A DNA stretch of 64,000 nt from the NCBI GenBank assembly GCA_963565915.1, contig OY751485.1:1426001-1490000 (forward strand), written 5' to 3'. The notes under the pieces are model-generated. The model saw only the letters and a program-made list of their open reading frames with translations, was not told the origin of the DNA and did not search any database. Positions within the stretch are counted from its first letter, which is position 1. The number at the start of each line of letters is the position of its first letter. Origin of the DNA: Entoloma clypeatum (Eukaryota; Basidiomycota; Agaricomycetes; Agaricales; Entolomataceae). A program made the translations under genes and the position numbers. Below, piece after piece: positions 1 to 11,615 of the stretch.

Positions 1-235
1 AATTCAACCTTGCTATGTATTTCACTCTTAAAGATACTGTAAAGGACTGTGAGGGCAGAGTAGTCACAAAGTATAATATTTCAACTATGTGAAACATGAA
101 TCTAAACTAAGCACCGCAGCTGTGCACCCCCTCCTCACATGTCCCTCCATTCTCGCATATGTTGTGCTCTTCACTCATGTCCCGCCGTCCTTCTGCTGTC
201 GCCTGACATGTCTCTCAGTGCGTTATCATGCGCGC

Positions 236-690
236 AGCCAACAGCTGTCTGTTGCACCCAATGGCTGCCTGTTGCACCCAATGGCTGCCTGTTGCACCCA
301 ATGGCTGCCTGTTGTGCCCAATGGTTGTCTCTCATCTCCAACGGCTCCCTCTCACCTCCAATGGCCTTCTCTCACTTCCAAGGGCTGCCTCTCATCTCCA
401 ACAGCTGCCTCTCACCTTCTGGCCTCTCTCTCATGCCCACGGCCATCTCTCATCCTCTACAGTCTCCTCAGGCTCCCTCTCTCCTCCAACAGCCTCCTCT
501 CATCTCCAATGGCCATCTCTTGCCTCCAACTGCCGTTTCTCACTTCTAACAGCCTCTCCTCACCTCCAATAGCCTTCTCTCACCTCCAACAGCCTCCTCT
601 CACCTCCAACAGCTGCCTCTCACCTCCTGGCCTCTCTCACATGTCCAACAGCCATCTCTCATCCTCTATGGTCTCACATGCCCCCCCCCC
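236..690. repeat. Minisatellite array 1, 20-bp period
   Basis: Tandem degenerate 20-bp units built on a caatggctgcct core followed by ctctcaYctc. The first units (241-330) are nearly identical, and later ones drift. The unit has few stop codons in any frame, so all three plus-strand frames stay open across it. Because 20 is not a multiple of 3, the frames rotate through each other, so the open frames are an artefact of the repeat and not genes. Confidence 0.85.
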
Positions 691-715
691 CTCAGCATTT
701 CATTTCAGTATGTAG

Positions 716-1544
716 AGAGCCAATGGACATATTTACATGTTTGTAGCATAATAATAATTTTTAATTTTTCACGCCACATCATCATCCAAACAGTGTGTGA
801 TTCCTACAATACCACCAGCTATCCTACTGGTTGTGGATCCAGAGTAGCTGTCTATAGTACTGGCTGCCTCCTACAGGACACTACATCAGCAATCTGGGGG
901 TCTGTTCTGAAGCAGTTGAGACCAGTCTATAACATCCTATAGCATCATAGCACTATAGCAAAGGTTCTCTTGTTTAGAGCGCCCACTGTGAGGTATGGAG
1001 CATTCCATAGCAACCTCTGAGCTCTTTAAACCTAGTCAAATCCCTATACCATCATAGTGTATAGAATGTTACAGAGCACTATGGAGCCTTCAGGAGGCTG
1101 CTGTAGAATAGGTTTATATGTCAGTCCACTCAATTCATTTCACACAAATAGTCATTATGAAAAAAATAAAAAATATCATTGGATGTACTACTACATCTTG
1201 GTAACAAACTCTCAAGAAAAGGACATATTGAAATCTGTATTACTAGTACCATTGCCACAATCACTGTCAGGTTCTCTTCAACCAAATAACACCCCCCCCC
1301 CCTACTGTCTCCTTTTCGTTGCTCGTCCATCATTCACAATCTGTTCGTCGCCTGGTGGTGTGGTCTTTGCACGGCCATGGCCGTTGCTGTGGTCCCTCAT
1401 CATTTTTTTCTTTTGGTCCTGTTGCTTGTTGTCACCGGCGTCGTCACCACCCTGATATGTGGGAACATGGGACCTTCTTGGGAGGGGGTAGACTGGCTGC
1501 AGTCTGGTTTGGTTTCAGCAGTTCAACATGAAAAAAAGTTAAAA
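716..1544. other. Intergenic stretch without a recognisable gene
   Basis: AT-rich sequence with short ctatagca-type repeats around 930-1080 and a C10 run near 1290. No conserved protein, splice pattern or RNA gene was recognised on either strand. Confidence 0.5.
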
Positions 1545-2850
1545 AATGGCCCTTGGGCGCGAGAGGCAGCCGTGGGCAACAAGAGCCGGCCATTGGGCAC
1601 GCTGGGAGGCCGTAGGGGACGAGAGGGAGCTGTTGGGGGCAAGAGTAGGCTGTAGGGGACGGGACATGGCTGTTGGATGTGAGAGACGACTGTTGGTGAT
1701 GAGAGACCCCCATTGTTATGGTTGACAAACCCATGCAATGCTTAGGCAGAGAGGCTTAAGTAGCAAAGGCAGATACCAAGGTGATTGCTAGATCTGGGGA
1801 ATACATGCAATGTATGTACCCTATATATACTAGAAGGTCGAGTCATCTAGATGACTCTAGAGCGGTTCCGGTCTGACTCCAGAAGCGGACCCGGAGTAGG
1901 TGTCTATGGTAACTGCTGCGGCGTGAGTCAGAGTATCTAAGTATAGTCCAATAAGTAACACAATGTCAAGGATGTGTGAGAGTAACCATCTAGATATGGT
2001 AATGATGACCATACTGTAGTGAGTAAGCGGAGGCCGGGGCCCGAATGATGTAAAAGTGAATAGTAAGCATGAAACCAATAGATAAGATGAAACTGGCCAT
2101 TAATCAGATAAGGCCTCTATGTCTTGTATCTTGTCCGAGCGATCAATGCCATGGATAGCGAATCCATAACACCCATTGGACATGAGAGGAGGGTGTTGGG
2201 GGTGAGAGGCAGCCGCAGGGCACGAGAGGAGGCCATAGGGGATGAGAGGAGGTCATAGGGGACAAGAGGGAGCTATTGGAGACGTGAGGAGACTGTAGGG
2301 GATGAGACACAGCCGTTAGGAACACCAGGAAGCCATTGGAGATGAGAGACAGCCATTGGGGGTGAGAGGCAGCCGTTGGAGGCGAGAGGAGGCCGCTGGG
2401 CATGAGACGAGGGGGTTGGGGGCGAGATGCAGCCGCTGGGCATGAGAGAAGGCCGTTGGAGACAAGAGACAGCATTGGGCACGGGAGGCAGCCGTTGGGC
2501 ACAAGAGGCCATTTGGCACGAGAGGAGGGGGTTGGGGGCGAGAGGCAGCTGTTGGGGAGGAGGCCGTTGGGCACGTGAGGAAGCCATTGGAGATGAGAGA
2601 CGGCCGTTGGGTGCGAGAGGCAGCCGTTGGGCACACAAGGAGCCGTTGGGCACATGAGAAGGCCATTGGGCATGAGGAGAGGGGGTTGGAGGTGAGAGGC
2701 AGCCGTTGGGGGCAAGATGGCTGTTTGGTGTGAGAGGGAGCTGTGGGAGACAAGAGACGGTCGTTGGACACGAGAGGGAGCCGTTGGACATGAGGGACAA
2801 CCATTGGCGATGAGAGATGGCCATTGGGCAATGGGGGTGTTGTGTTCGGC
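1545..2850. repeat. Minisatellite array 2 (inverted relative to array 1), split by a solo LTR
   Basis: Degenerate tandem units around gagaggcagccgttgggcac, the reverse complement of the array 1 unit. They run 1545-1713 and resume at 2177. The 1714-2171 gap is a solo LTR bounded by 5-bp duplications, so both halves were one array before insertion. Long open frames on both strands come from the stop-poor unit and are not evidence of coding. Confidence 0.8.
1714..2171 (-). mobile_element. Solo LTR, diverged relative of the Gypsy-2 LTR
   Basis: It starts tgttatggttgac and ends ccataaca (TGTTA...TAACA), flanked by the same 5 bp, cccat, at 1709-1713 and 2172-2176. The first 130 bp align by eye with the Gypsy-2 LTR, including gtgattgct-agatct and a tatatata TATA motif, but with many differences. 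No internal region remains, so this is a solo LTR left by LTR-LTR recombination. Orientation is inferred from the Gypsy-2 match. Confidence 0.75.
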
Positions 2851-2861
2851 ATTGGGGAATA

Positions 2862-3018
2862 AGGAGGATCAACAATATCGATCAACCCTCGGGGTTTGCC
2901 AACCACACACAAACAAATTGACAAGTCCATTGCTGATGTTTGTTTGTGTGGCACACTATAGCAACCACCGAGGGTTGAATGTTGAATGTTGAATGTTGAT
3001 CATTGTTGATCTTCCTTC
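2862..3018. repeat. Fold-back (long imperfect inverted repeat)
   Basis: The left arm (about 2862-2930) contains ggatcaacaat, gatcaaccctcgg and ccacacacaaacaaa. The right arm (about 2937-3018) contains the reverse complements in mirrored order, separated by a loop of about 15 nt. The right arm has an added ttgaatg microsatellite (2973-2997). It resembles a fold-back or MITE-like element; no clear target duplication was identified. Confidence 0.55.
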
Positions 3019-3917
3019 TTCCCACCTCTCACCATGTTTCCCTCCCTCTCCCCTCTCTCCCAATGCCTCGCCAACCCACAACATGATCCACCACGCCCAA
3101 TACCGGCTCAGGACCACGGCCCACCATCAACTCAAGACCATGACCCCAACATCCCCACACCCCACTAACGCTGAACACCACTCACCACTCCAATGCCCAC
3201 GCTGACTCACCCCGAATCCCCATCAACGCCAAATGTGACGTACCACACCACAGGACACGAGGCGCAAGTAAATGACGCACACCAACCACGAGGCCGACTC
3301 ACCATGCCAAATGACACATGGGGAACATGTCGTCCATGACAGCCATGGGGAGTGGCGCGCGCAGGCAGGACAGACAGGTAGGAAATGACCACAGCAACAA
3401 TGGGAAGCAAGACAATACCTGTAGGCAACGACGGCAGGCGGGAAATGGGACGCACGAGCCGGAGGGCAAGGAGAAATGACATTGGGCAGACAGGAAGGCA
3501 GGGGCAGGTCCTGTCGTATGCGAAAGGGTGGGGGCATATTAGTAGTTCCCCTGCGATATTATAATAGACTTCTTTCTTTATGTTGCATCATTATAATTCA
3601 TTCAGTTTTCATTTCCCCTTCCCACTGAAACTATAATGCATGTCATAATTCTCATGCATGAAGACAAGTAAATTATAGCCTGAGCTTGTTAAATTACTGC
3701 AAAACATTATAAATAATATGGCTACTTGGGAATGTTATACAAGGCTATGACAGTACCACACTATGAAATGCTATGGAACACTATGGGATGGTATGGTGCT
3801 CCATGATGCTATGTGGTGCTATGACTTTGACTGTGTTTGCTATAGTTTGGTTTGATCAAAATCAGAGTTTGCTGATGTACAGAATGCTACAGAGTAGCCT
3901 GCCAGCCTACCAGGGTC

Positions 3918-3945
3918 CTCTGTAGTGACCCTGGTCACTACAGAG
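3918..3945. repeat. 28-bp near-perfect palindrome
   Basis: ctctgtagtgacc at 3918-3930 is the exact reverse complement of 3933-3945, separated by 2 bp. It could extrude as a hairpin. No associated gene was seen. Confidence 0.8.
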
Positions 3946-5070
3946 CTCTCTGTTTCAAATACTCTGTTCTACCACACTACAGCACTCTGTAGTGCTCTGT
4001 AGTACTCCCAGGGCCAATCAGGTTTTGCTGATGTGGTGAGTTGGCACTTTTACACTCCATTACACACATGAAGGAGTATCCAAAGGTGTGTCCCCAAGCT
4101 CTATTATGATGTAGAAATAACCTATAGGCATCATATTTGCATATACATATCATTTAGAGGGTGTATACATATGTGCTCCTCCTCCCCCAAGACTGTTTGG
4201 GCATCTTTTGGACTAAGAACACTGCTTCTACTGCTTGCCACTGGTGGGAAACTCATGATATAGTGTAGGGATAGAGGATAGAGACCATGGACATGCTTTT
4301 ACACCCCTCTATTGATGCACTATTGTGCAAAAGGGGGGTGGAGGATCACATATCTCTTCAAGGTGATCCAGACATTCCCCAAATCCTTCCTTTGGTCAAG
4401 GACACCTTGTATATGTCTAAGACAAGGGCCCAGAAGGCGAGAGGTATCTGTGCCATGGTTCAGGAGCAATGGAGGTATGTATTTTTGATTGTACATCAGC
4501 AAACCCTGGGTGGGCTATGCAGCCCTGTGCAGGTCTATGCAGATTCTTGCAGGGCTGAAGTTCCAAAGACAAGGTATATGCTACATGCAGCTCTGCAAAA
4601 GTTCTGCAAAAGCTCTGTGCAACTTCACTACCATCTTTTGCAGCTCTTCACACTTTCACTCCATTCTTAAAGGCCTCCACAGATTCTGTACACCTTCATA
4701 GGCCTCCAGACTCTGGTACAACTTACAGTTATAGAGCATTCCATTTTATCAATAATAATGTGTTTGAGAAAAAATGATGTATATTTTTCCATGCTATTAC
4801 AACAGACAATGCAACAATATTATGGTACAATGTATCTCTCTCTTGCCTGGCCATTGTACCTCTCATTCCTCACACTCCCTGCCTATGCCAAGTGTGTGCT
4901 GGCACTTCCCATGTCCCCCCACCCACATGTCACAAGGACTCACAACTCTCCCTCGAGTCCCCTGGGTAGCAACTTTGACCCATGTGTTGTACCTCTCATG
5001 CCTCACACCCCTTTCCCAGATGTGGTCCCTTGTATCTTGCATCGTCGTCTCTCACGCATGGCCCACCGCT

Positions 5071-5330
5071 CTTGCGTGTTTCATCAGTGGTCTGGGGTGA
5101 CATGAATGGCGGGGTGTGCTTACCCGCATCTGCCAGTGCGTGTCCCATCCCCCCCCCCCTCCCCCGCATGCCTGTCCCCCTGCGTGCCCCACCCCTCTCA
5201 CATCTGCTGGTGTGTGTCATGCTGTTTCTCACATGTCCCATCCCATTCGCTGTGCATCCTGCCACTCTCGCGTGTTTTATCAGTGGTCTGACAGGGCGTG
5301 AATGGGAGGGGGGTGCTTACCTATATGGGG
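5071..5330. repeat. Direct duplication of about 64 bp, spaced 196 bp
   Basis: The segment beginning cgtgttt-atcagtggtctg and running to gtgcttacc occurs near 5071-5134 and again near 5267-5330, with several substitutions. This suggests an old local duplication in C-rich sequence. Confidence 0.6.
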
Positions 5331-5512
5331 GCATCATGGCCCTTGTGTGAACAGGGGAGCAGAGGGATGGAGGAGGGAGAGGAAGGTGGTGGGGGAAGGC
5401 AAGAAGTACTATGATGGGACTTTGGATATTGTTCGACTGTCGGCCATTGCTGAGGTCGGCAAGTTCCGATGTTTCATCATGGGTGCCTGGGCCCGGAACC
5501 TGCCAAGCATGC

Positions 5513-5946
5513 TGTAAGGGCAACCTTACGATCCAAGACTCAAACTCAGATACTTGCAAGGGAGATCTGAAGTTTAGATTGAGCAGTCTAATAAGTAATA
5601 CAACACATACCTTGCAAGGGAGATCCGAAGAGAAAGTTCTAAGGATTCCCCTGCAAGCTAGCTGCGATAAATAGTAAAATGAGATATGAAATAAGAGATA
5701 AAACGAGACGCATGAGTGATGAGCAATGATCAGGAGTAGCGATGAAGGATGAATGGAAACAAGATGAATGATAGTACCTGCGATCCGACGTGCGGAGTAG
5801 TGGATGGGGGTGGAGTTGTCGGATGCGGAGAGGTGGATAAGATGTTGGAGACAGCGGATACGATCAGAGGACGTCGGAGATGGTGGAATAGAAAGGAAAG
5901 GAAGAAAGGAAGGGAAAAGTAAAAAGTGAAAGTGGTTGCCCTTACA
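5513..5946 (-). repeat. Gypsy-1 3' LTR
   Basis: 434 bp, TG...CA ends with an 8-bp inverted terminus (tgtaaggg/cccttaca). It pairs with 11182-11615. Confidence 0.92.
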
Positions 5947-5960
5947 TCACCCCCCCTTCA
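5947..5960 (-). other. Gypsy-1 polypurine tract
   Basis: On the minus strand a gaaggggggg run lies directly before the 3' LTR, the expected plus-strand primer site. It overlaps the pol stop codon (5958-5960). Confidence 0.75.
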
Positions 5961-8900
5961 AGGCACGGCGTCTCGACGTGTCAGGCAAAATGAGTCGAAT
6001 ATCGCAGCGGCGATCCGCTGTGGAGCTCCCGGATGGCGTCGGTAGAAGTTGCAGACTAGGCGCGGAGCGTGGACATTGTCTTCTGCTTCCCAGGAATTCT
6101 CTTCGTAGCCATATCCCTTCCATTTGACCAAGAATGGAAGCTTGCCTCAATGCAGTCAGCTGTCCAAGAGGTTTTCAACATCATACTCCAATTCTTCTCC
6201 AACTACCGTCGGAGGCGGAGGAGAGCGGACTTGGCATCGGAAAGGGTCGTCGGGAACTAGTGAAAGTTTGACGACATGGAATACTGGGTGAACGCGGGAC
6301 ATGGAAGGGGGAAGGCGAAGTTCATAGGCATGTGTTCCGACAGGTCGGACCACTGGGAAAGGGCCTATGTATTGATGTGCAAGCTTTTTTGTGGGTCGGG
6401 TGGTTTTGAGGTCTGATGAGTCTAAAAAGACCTTGTCCCCCAGGCGGAATGTTGGAGTGGTGCTCCGATGCTGGTTGTAGTATCGTGCCATGTCATCTTT
6501 TGCCTTTGTCAGTGCTGCACGAGCCTCCTCTAGAGCGGACTTCATCCGCTGGCTGAAATCCGCTACCGCCTCGATCTCCGTCCACTTCTCGCGAGGTTTG
6601 AATCCCATGCGCGGATGGCGGCCGGTGTCAATGTAGAATGGAGTTTGATGTGTCGATGCGTGAACATGGTTGTTGTATGCAAATTCAGCCATCGGAAGCC
6701 ATTCGTCCCAATCGTCTTGATGTTCATTGACGAATAGGTGAAGGTATTGTTCTAATCCTTGATTGACCCGCTCCGTCTGTCCATCCGACTGCGGATGGTA
6801 GGCTGTCGAGGCAGCAACCTTAATGTTAAGCAGCCTGTATAGTTTGCGCGTGAACTTGGCAACAAACTGTGGTCCTCGGTCGGAGACAATGGCCTCCGGT
6901 AGTCCGTGGAGTTTCCAGACATTTTGAACATAGGAGCGTGCAGTCCCGAGTGCGGAGATGTTGGAGTGTGTCAGGATGAAGTGTCCCCGCTTCCCTACTG
7001 AGTCCACTACCACCATGATAGTGTCGTAGCCGTGGGCTTCTGGTAGTTCAGTAATGAAGTCAACACTGGTTACTTGCCATCGCTCTGTGGGGACCGGTAG
7101 TGGATTGAGCTCTCCGGAGGGCGGAGTGCGTCGGACCTTGGTGCGGAGGCATGGGTCGCATGTCTTGCAATATTGACCTATTAAACGAGACATGTGTGGC
7201 CACCAGTAATTGCGCGACACCAGTTCCAAGGTTTTCCACCATCCAGGATGTCCGGCCACTGGAGTGTCATGGTGTTGTGTGAGGATCCGATGACGCAGTT
7301 GGGGATTGTTAGGAACATAGATACGATCCCTGAAGTAGAGCAAACCTTCCGCTTGCCTCCACTCCGCACTACGGACGGATCCCGCTCCGACGGTCGGAAG
7401 GGATTTGACGACCTCCGCCACACTATCCTCCAGTAACCCCTCTCGGATTCCCTGTCGGACCTGGCAGAGGACGTCGTGTTCTTCCCCTTGAACAGTTACC
7501 CCACACATTGCTCACACTGCAAACAATTCTGGTCGCAGAAGGATGATGTTTTCATTGTCCCATGATCCGTCTCTGTGGTCCGCTCGTCGGGACAAAGCGT
7601 CGGACTTGCCCATTGACTTGCCAGGTCGATGGTGCATTTTGAAATCGAAACGAGCGAGGTATAAGGACCATCTAGCCTGTCGTCGATTTAGTTTTTGAGC
7701 TGTCATGAAATACTCAAGATTTTTGTGGTCCGTCCAAATCTCCACTGTCTTCTCCGCTCCTTCAAGGAAGTGCCTCCACTCCTCCAATGCGCGGACCACT
7801 GCCAACATCTCCTTGTCGTAGATCTCGTAGTTGCATTCCACCGGACTAAGGCTTTTGGAATAGAATGCGACAGGGTGCCACTTACCGTCCTCTGTTGGTT
7901 GGGACAGTACTGCTCCGGTTGCAAAGTCCGAGCTATCCGCTTCTATCCGCCACTTCTTTCCATGATCAGCTAAGACCAGGATCAGAGCGGATGTAATCCT
8001 CCGCTTCAACTCCGCAAATGCGGACACTTCTCCCTCCCTCCAAGACCAGAGGTGCCCTTTCTTCGTGAGCTCGAAAAGAGGGCGCGCGATGTCCAAAAAC
8101 CCTTCAATAAAACGGCGATAGAAGTTAGTGAATCCCAGAAAGGACTGTACTTCTCGGACGTTTGTCGGAGCAGGCCACTCCGCAACCCCCGCTACCTTCA
8201 CTGGATCCATCTCTACATGTCCTTGTTCAATAATAAGGCCTAGGTATTCAATGCGCGTTTGTTCAAACTCGCATTTCTCTGGTTTTGGATAGAGTTTGTG
8301 TTTGCGAAGTCGTTCCAGTACGATCCGTGTGACTCTCCGATGCTCTGCAAGGGTCTCCGTGAAGATGAGTATGTCGTCGAGGTAAACACAGACTACACCT
8401 TCAGTGATAAGGTCCTGAAAGATTTCGTTCATCATAGTCTGGAATGTGGATGGACTATTAGTGAGGCTGAAGAACATCACCAATGGTTCATAGAGTCCGC
8501 GATTGGTCCAAAAAGCAGCCTTCCACTCGTCTCCGGGTTTTATCCGCACATTGTTGTAGCCCCAGCAGATGTCGAGCTTGGTGAAGTGTTGAGCGCATTG
8601 AAGTTTATTGATCAGTTCGGATATGAGCGGAAGCGGATGCTTGTTTTTGATAGTTTTGGAATTGAGTGACCAGTAGTCTTGTACAAGACGAAGGGAGCCA
8701 TCCTTCTTCTTGATGTAGAATACCGGAGATGCCATCGGAGACTTGGAAGGGCGGATCCGACCAGTTGCAAGGTTTTCCTCCAAAAACACGTCGAGTTCCT
8801 TCTGTTCATTTGGAGCAAGCGGATATACCTTACAACCCGCCGGAGAGGCGTCCGGAACAAGTTCAATGGCGTGGTCCCAAGTCCGCTCTTCTGGTAAGGT

Positions 8901-9863
8901 GTCAAAAGAGGTCTTTGAGAATATGTCTTCGAAGTCAAACAAGTGGTCTGGTACAGAGTCGCGGAAAGATTTAGGTTTTTGGTTACTGAGGAAGGCCTCC
9001 GATAGACGTTGCGAGATATTGGATGAAGCACGGATGAACTCCGCCTCCGCGGGTACTGTTCCGACAAAAAGGCGGTCTCCCTCCTCAAACTCATCCTCTT
9101 CCTCATCATCTTCCGCTAACTCCTCCGCTTCCTCTCCTTCTGTGACATCCTCCACCCATGGGCCATGTGGAGCCTCCTCCTCTAGACCGGACGTTGGAGT
9201 GGAACCCATCCGACAGGCTCGGATGCGGACTTGTTCAAACTTCGGCTCCTTCCGCTCTTGGGCTGCCTCTTGGTGGCATGTCTGACATCGTGCAGGACAC
9301 CGGCTCATCTTCACTTCCCCTGATGTCCAATCTACCTCGGGGTTGTGTTCCTTGAGCCAAGTGAAGCCTAACATGATTTCTTGTTTTCCCAAACTTGTGA
9401 CTGCAAGCTGGGTCCGTTCCGAGTGATCCCGGTAGCAGAGCACTACATCCAACACCTCCGTTATTGCTCCGGCCTCATTTGGAGTTCCGTTGATGTTGTA
9501 TACCGGAATTGCGTGTTGTAGTTTTCGAGTAGAGAGTCGATGTTTCTCGACCAGAGTGCGTTCAATAAACGACCCTGTTGCCCCGCTGTCGAGTAAGGCC
9601 TTTTGTGATAGTGTGTCTTTGGTGTCGGTAGTTTCAAGAACTATGTCTAGTTCAATAGAATTGTTGGAGTGAGTGGAGGCGAGGACATATTGTTTTGGAA
9701 GCCGACGCTCCCATTTAGAGAGGCGAAGGCGGATGGGATTTGCGGAGTTGGGTGCAACTATGGGATCATTTGCAGGCTTAGAGATGGAGGGTATAGGATC
9801 ATATTGTTCCATAAATAAGGCAGCATAACGATTTTTAGCAGACAACGAGGGCGCACTGTTCAC
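5958..9863 (-). pseudogene. Gypsy-1 pol: protease-RT-RNase H-integrase-chromodomain, three in-frame TGA
   Basis: One frame of 1302 codons. Protease shows LLDSGATG (DSG at 9582-9590, residue 92), RT shows VYLDD (YLDD at 8373-8384, residue 494), and RNase H shows EADSSDFATGAVLSQ and TDHKNLEYF. The integrase zinc finger has HHDTPVAGHPG and CKTCDPC; its catalytic core shows VDFITELP, SDRGPQF and SDGQTERVNQ, so D, D and E are all kept. The chromodomain core is FLVKWKGYGYEENSWE (about 6146-6098). TGA codons at 7512-7514 (between RNase H and integrase), 6156-6158 and 6147-6149 (start of the chromodomain) break it; the last two align with arginines in Gypsy-2. Pol lies in a different frame from gag and overlaps its end, so gag-pol expression would have needed recoding. 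No ATG occurs at the frame start. Confidence 0.9.
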
Positions 9864-11020
9864 TCGCTGTGGGGAGGAAAATCCTCCTGTCTTCCCTCCG
9901 ACTCCGCAGACTCCGTGGGCGGAACGGAGTTGCCTTCCGCTGCGTCCTTGACCACGAGTTGTTCCATAACAAACTCGTCCTGCTCCTCCGTTGTCATGAA
10001 GCGAACGTCAAAGCGAAGGGGGCATTCACGACTAAAGTGACCCGTTTTGTTACATCTGAAGCATGCATTGGCATTCTTGCCTTTGACGCGTGAAGTATCA
10101 ATGTCCATTGCATTGGGGTCCCTTGTCGGCGGAGACAGAGCAGATGCGGATGCAAGCGGAGCTGTGCGTGGAGTGAATGGAATGTAGGGGCGAGGGAATA
10201 CTGAGGTGCCAGGTACTCTTGGTCCGACAACATTGCGGAAGGCGGAGGTACGGGTCGGAGCAGTGGCTTTGAAGGCTTTGTTGGCAATCCTATTGTCATC
10301 ATTGACTCATGCTGCAGAGTACCACTCATCGGGGTTGTCATCCACAGGTCGTCCGTGGGTCAGGGTGGCAATCTTGTTCTGAATGTCGGAACGGAGACCA
10401 TGGCGGAATTTGAGTACGATGTTGGTATCCTCCTGGTAGCCTGCTTTGTCAATGTAGTCTTTGAACTCGTCAATATAGGTCTCGACATCCTGTTGACCTT
10501 GATAATAGGATTCTCCTTCGAGGATCAGTCTCGCGTCCTGTTCCTCATTCTTCGGAGTGAACTCCACTGTAAAGACTGCATGGAAGTCCACCCAAGTCCG
10601 ATAAGGCGGAGCACCGGTCCTCCGCTCCTGTCGGATAATGCGATCCACAAAGCATGCTGCACGTCCACTCTTCATGAAAGATAAAGCCCAATAAATTTTA
10701 GCGTGGTCGTCTGCGAACTGTTCCGGAGCCAGCCCCATAAACAATTCACAGGAGTTTAGAAAGGTCCAGCCATTTGCGCGCAGTCCATCGAAGTCCGACG
10801 GATTGGCAGGTTTTGCTCAACGCATGCCCGGATTGGCCGGAGCGATCGGAGCAGGTATAATAGCGGGTGCGGGAGCAGGTGGGATAGGTGGCGGAGCTGG
10901 GGCAGGAATTGCGTTGAAGGCGAGGAGGAGTTGGTCAAGTTGAGTTGAGATATCAGTGAGAGTTTGACGTTGTTCCTGGAACTCGTGCTCAAGCTGTTCA
11001 AGGCGATTGGGGTCGTCCAT
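9860..11020 (-). pseudogene. Gypsy-1 gag with CCHC zinc knuckle, two in-frame TGA
   Basis: A frame of about 386 codons starting at an ATG (11020). It begins MDDPNRLEQLEHEF with heptad-like leucines (short coiled coil), then a proline-rich linker (PAPAPPPIPPAPAP), a capsid-like region around 10760-10310 (YRTWVDFHAVF, QQDVETYIDEF), and one zinc knuckle CFRCNKTGHFSREC near 10060. TGA at 10817-10819 corresponds to CGA in the truncated sibling at 48918-49155. A second TGA is at 10307-10309. The family role is the virus-like particle shell that binds element RNA. Confidence 0.85.
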
Positions 11021-11169
11021 TACTATGCGCGGAGCAGAATCACCAGTTACGGAGAGGTAGTTAGAAGAACTGGAAGGGATGTGAGATGTATCGGAGTCGG
11101 ACGCGGACGAAGCTGCTCCGAAGCGCAGAATCGTGACAATGATGCAATCGGACCTGGTCCAATTAGAAG

Positions 11170-11179
11170 AGAACTTTCT
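11170..11179 (-). promoter_or_regulatory. Gypsy-1 predicted self-primer binding site
   Basis: Sense sequence agaaagttct lies 2 nt after the 5' LTR. Its exact complement agaactttct lies inside the LTR (sense start 11309), 33 nt after a TATTTAT box starting at 11342. That is where the RNA 5' end should be, as in Tf1-type self-priming. No tRNA-like tgg site is present. Confidence 0.7.
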
Positions 11180-11181
11180 AC

Positions 11182-11615
11182 TGTAAGGGCGACCTTACGA
11201 TCCAAGACTCAAACTCAGATACTTGCAAGGGAGATCCGAAGTTTAGATTGAGCAGTCTAATAAGTAATACAACACATACCTTGCAAGGGAGATCTGAAGA
11301 GAAAGTTCTAAGGATTCCCCTGCAAGCTAGCTGCGATAAATAGTAAAATGAGATATGAAATAAGAGATAAAACGAGACGCATGAATGATGAGCAATGATC
11401 AGGAGTAGCGATGAAGGATGAATGGAAACAAGATGAATGATAGTACCTGCGATCCGACGTGCGGAGTAGCGGATGGGGGCGGAGTCGTCGGATGCGGAGA
11501 GGTGGATAAGATGTCGGAGACAGCGGATACGATCAGAGGATGTCAGAGATGGTGGAATAGAAAGGAAAGGAAGAAAGTAAAGGAAAAGTGAAAAGTGAAA
11601 GTGGTTGCCCTTACA
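11182..11615 (-). repeat. Gypsy-1 5' LTR
   Basis: 434 bp, pair of 5513-5946. It contains the sense TATA-like box TATTTAT (from 11342) and the predicted RNA start cctTAGAAC (from about 11309). Confidence 0.92.

Larger units (their letters stand above)
3019..5512. other. Gene-poor stretch, C-rich and simple-repeat sequence
   Basis: No recognisable gene. It holds C-rich degenerate sequence (3019-3200 and 4860-5290), short ctatg(g)-type repeats around 3760-3840, a palindrome at 3918-3945 and a duplicated 64-bp segment near 5071 and 5267. An open frame at 4287-4670 (127 codons) resembles nothing I know and overlaps repetitive tgcagctctgcaaaag sequence, so I do not call it a gene. Confidence 0.5.
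5513..11615 (-). mobile_element. Gypsy-1: full-length decayed Ty3/gypsy chromovirus
   Basis: A 6103-bp LTR retrotransposon read on the minus strand: 5' LTR 11182-11615, gag 11020-9860, pol 9863-5958, 3' LTR 5513-5946. The LTRs are both 434 bp, start tgtaaggg and end cccttaca, and differ at about 13 positions by eye (about 3%), mostly at CpG. The order protease, RT, RNase H, integrase, chromodomain identifies a Ty3/gypsy chromovirus. Gag has two and pol three in-frame TGA codons, so this copy is dead. The flanking 5-mers (catgc and gctga) do not match, suggesting that one end was exchanged or rearranged. Confidence 0.92.

Noticed and set aside
89..715. Three long overlapping open frames (up to 208 codons)
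   Set aside because: They lie on a 20-bp tandem repeat with almost no stop codons; all three frames are open and show the same repeated words, so no coding signal.
2143..2954. Open frames of 190-212 codons on the minus strand
   Set aside because: Same minisatellite in opposite orientation; open in several frames because of unit composition.
4287..4670. 127-codon open frame
   Set aside because: No family resemblance, overlaps simple repeats, no splice or promoter support.
8259..8669. Plus-strand open frame of 136 codons inside Gypsy-1 pol
   Set aside because: Antisense to the RT coding region, whose motifs are clear on the minus strand.
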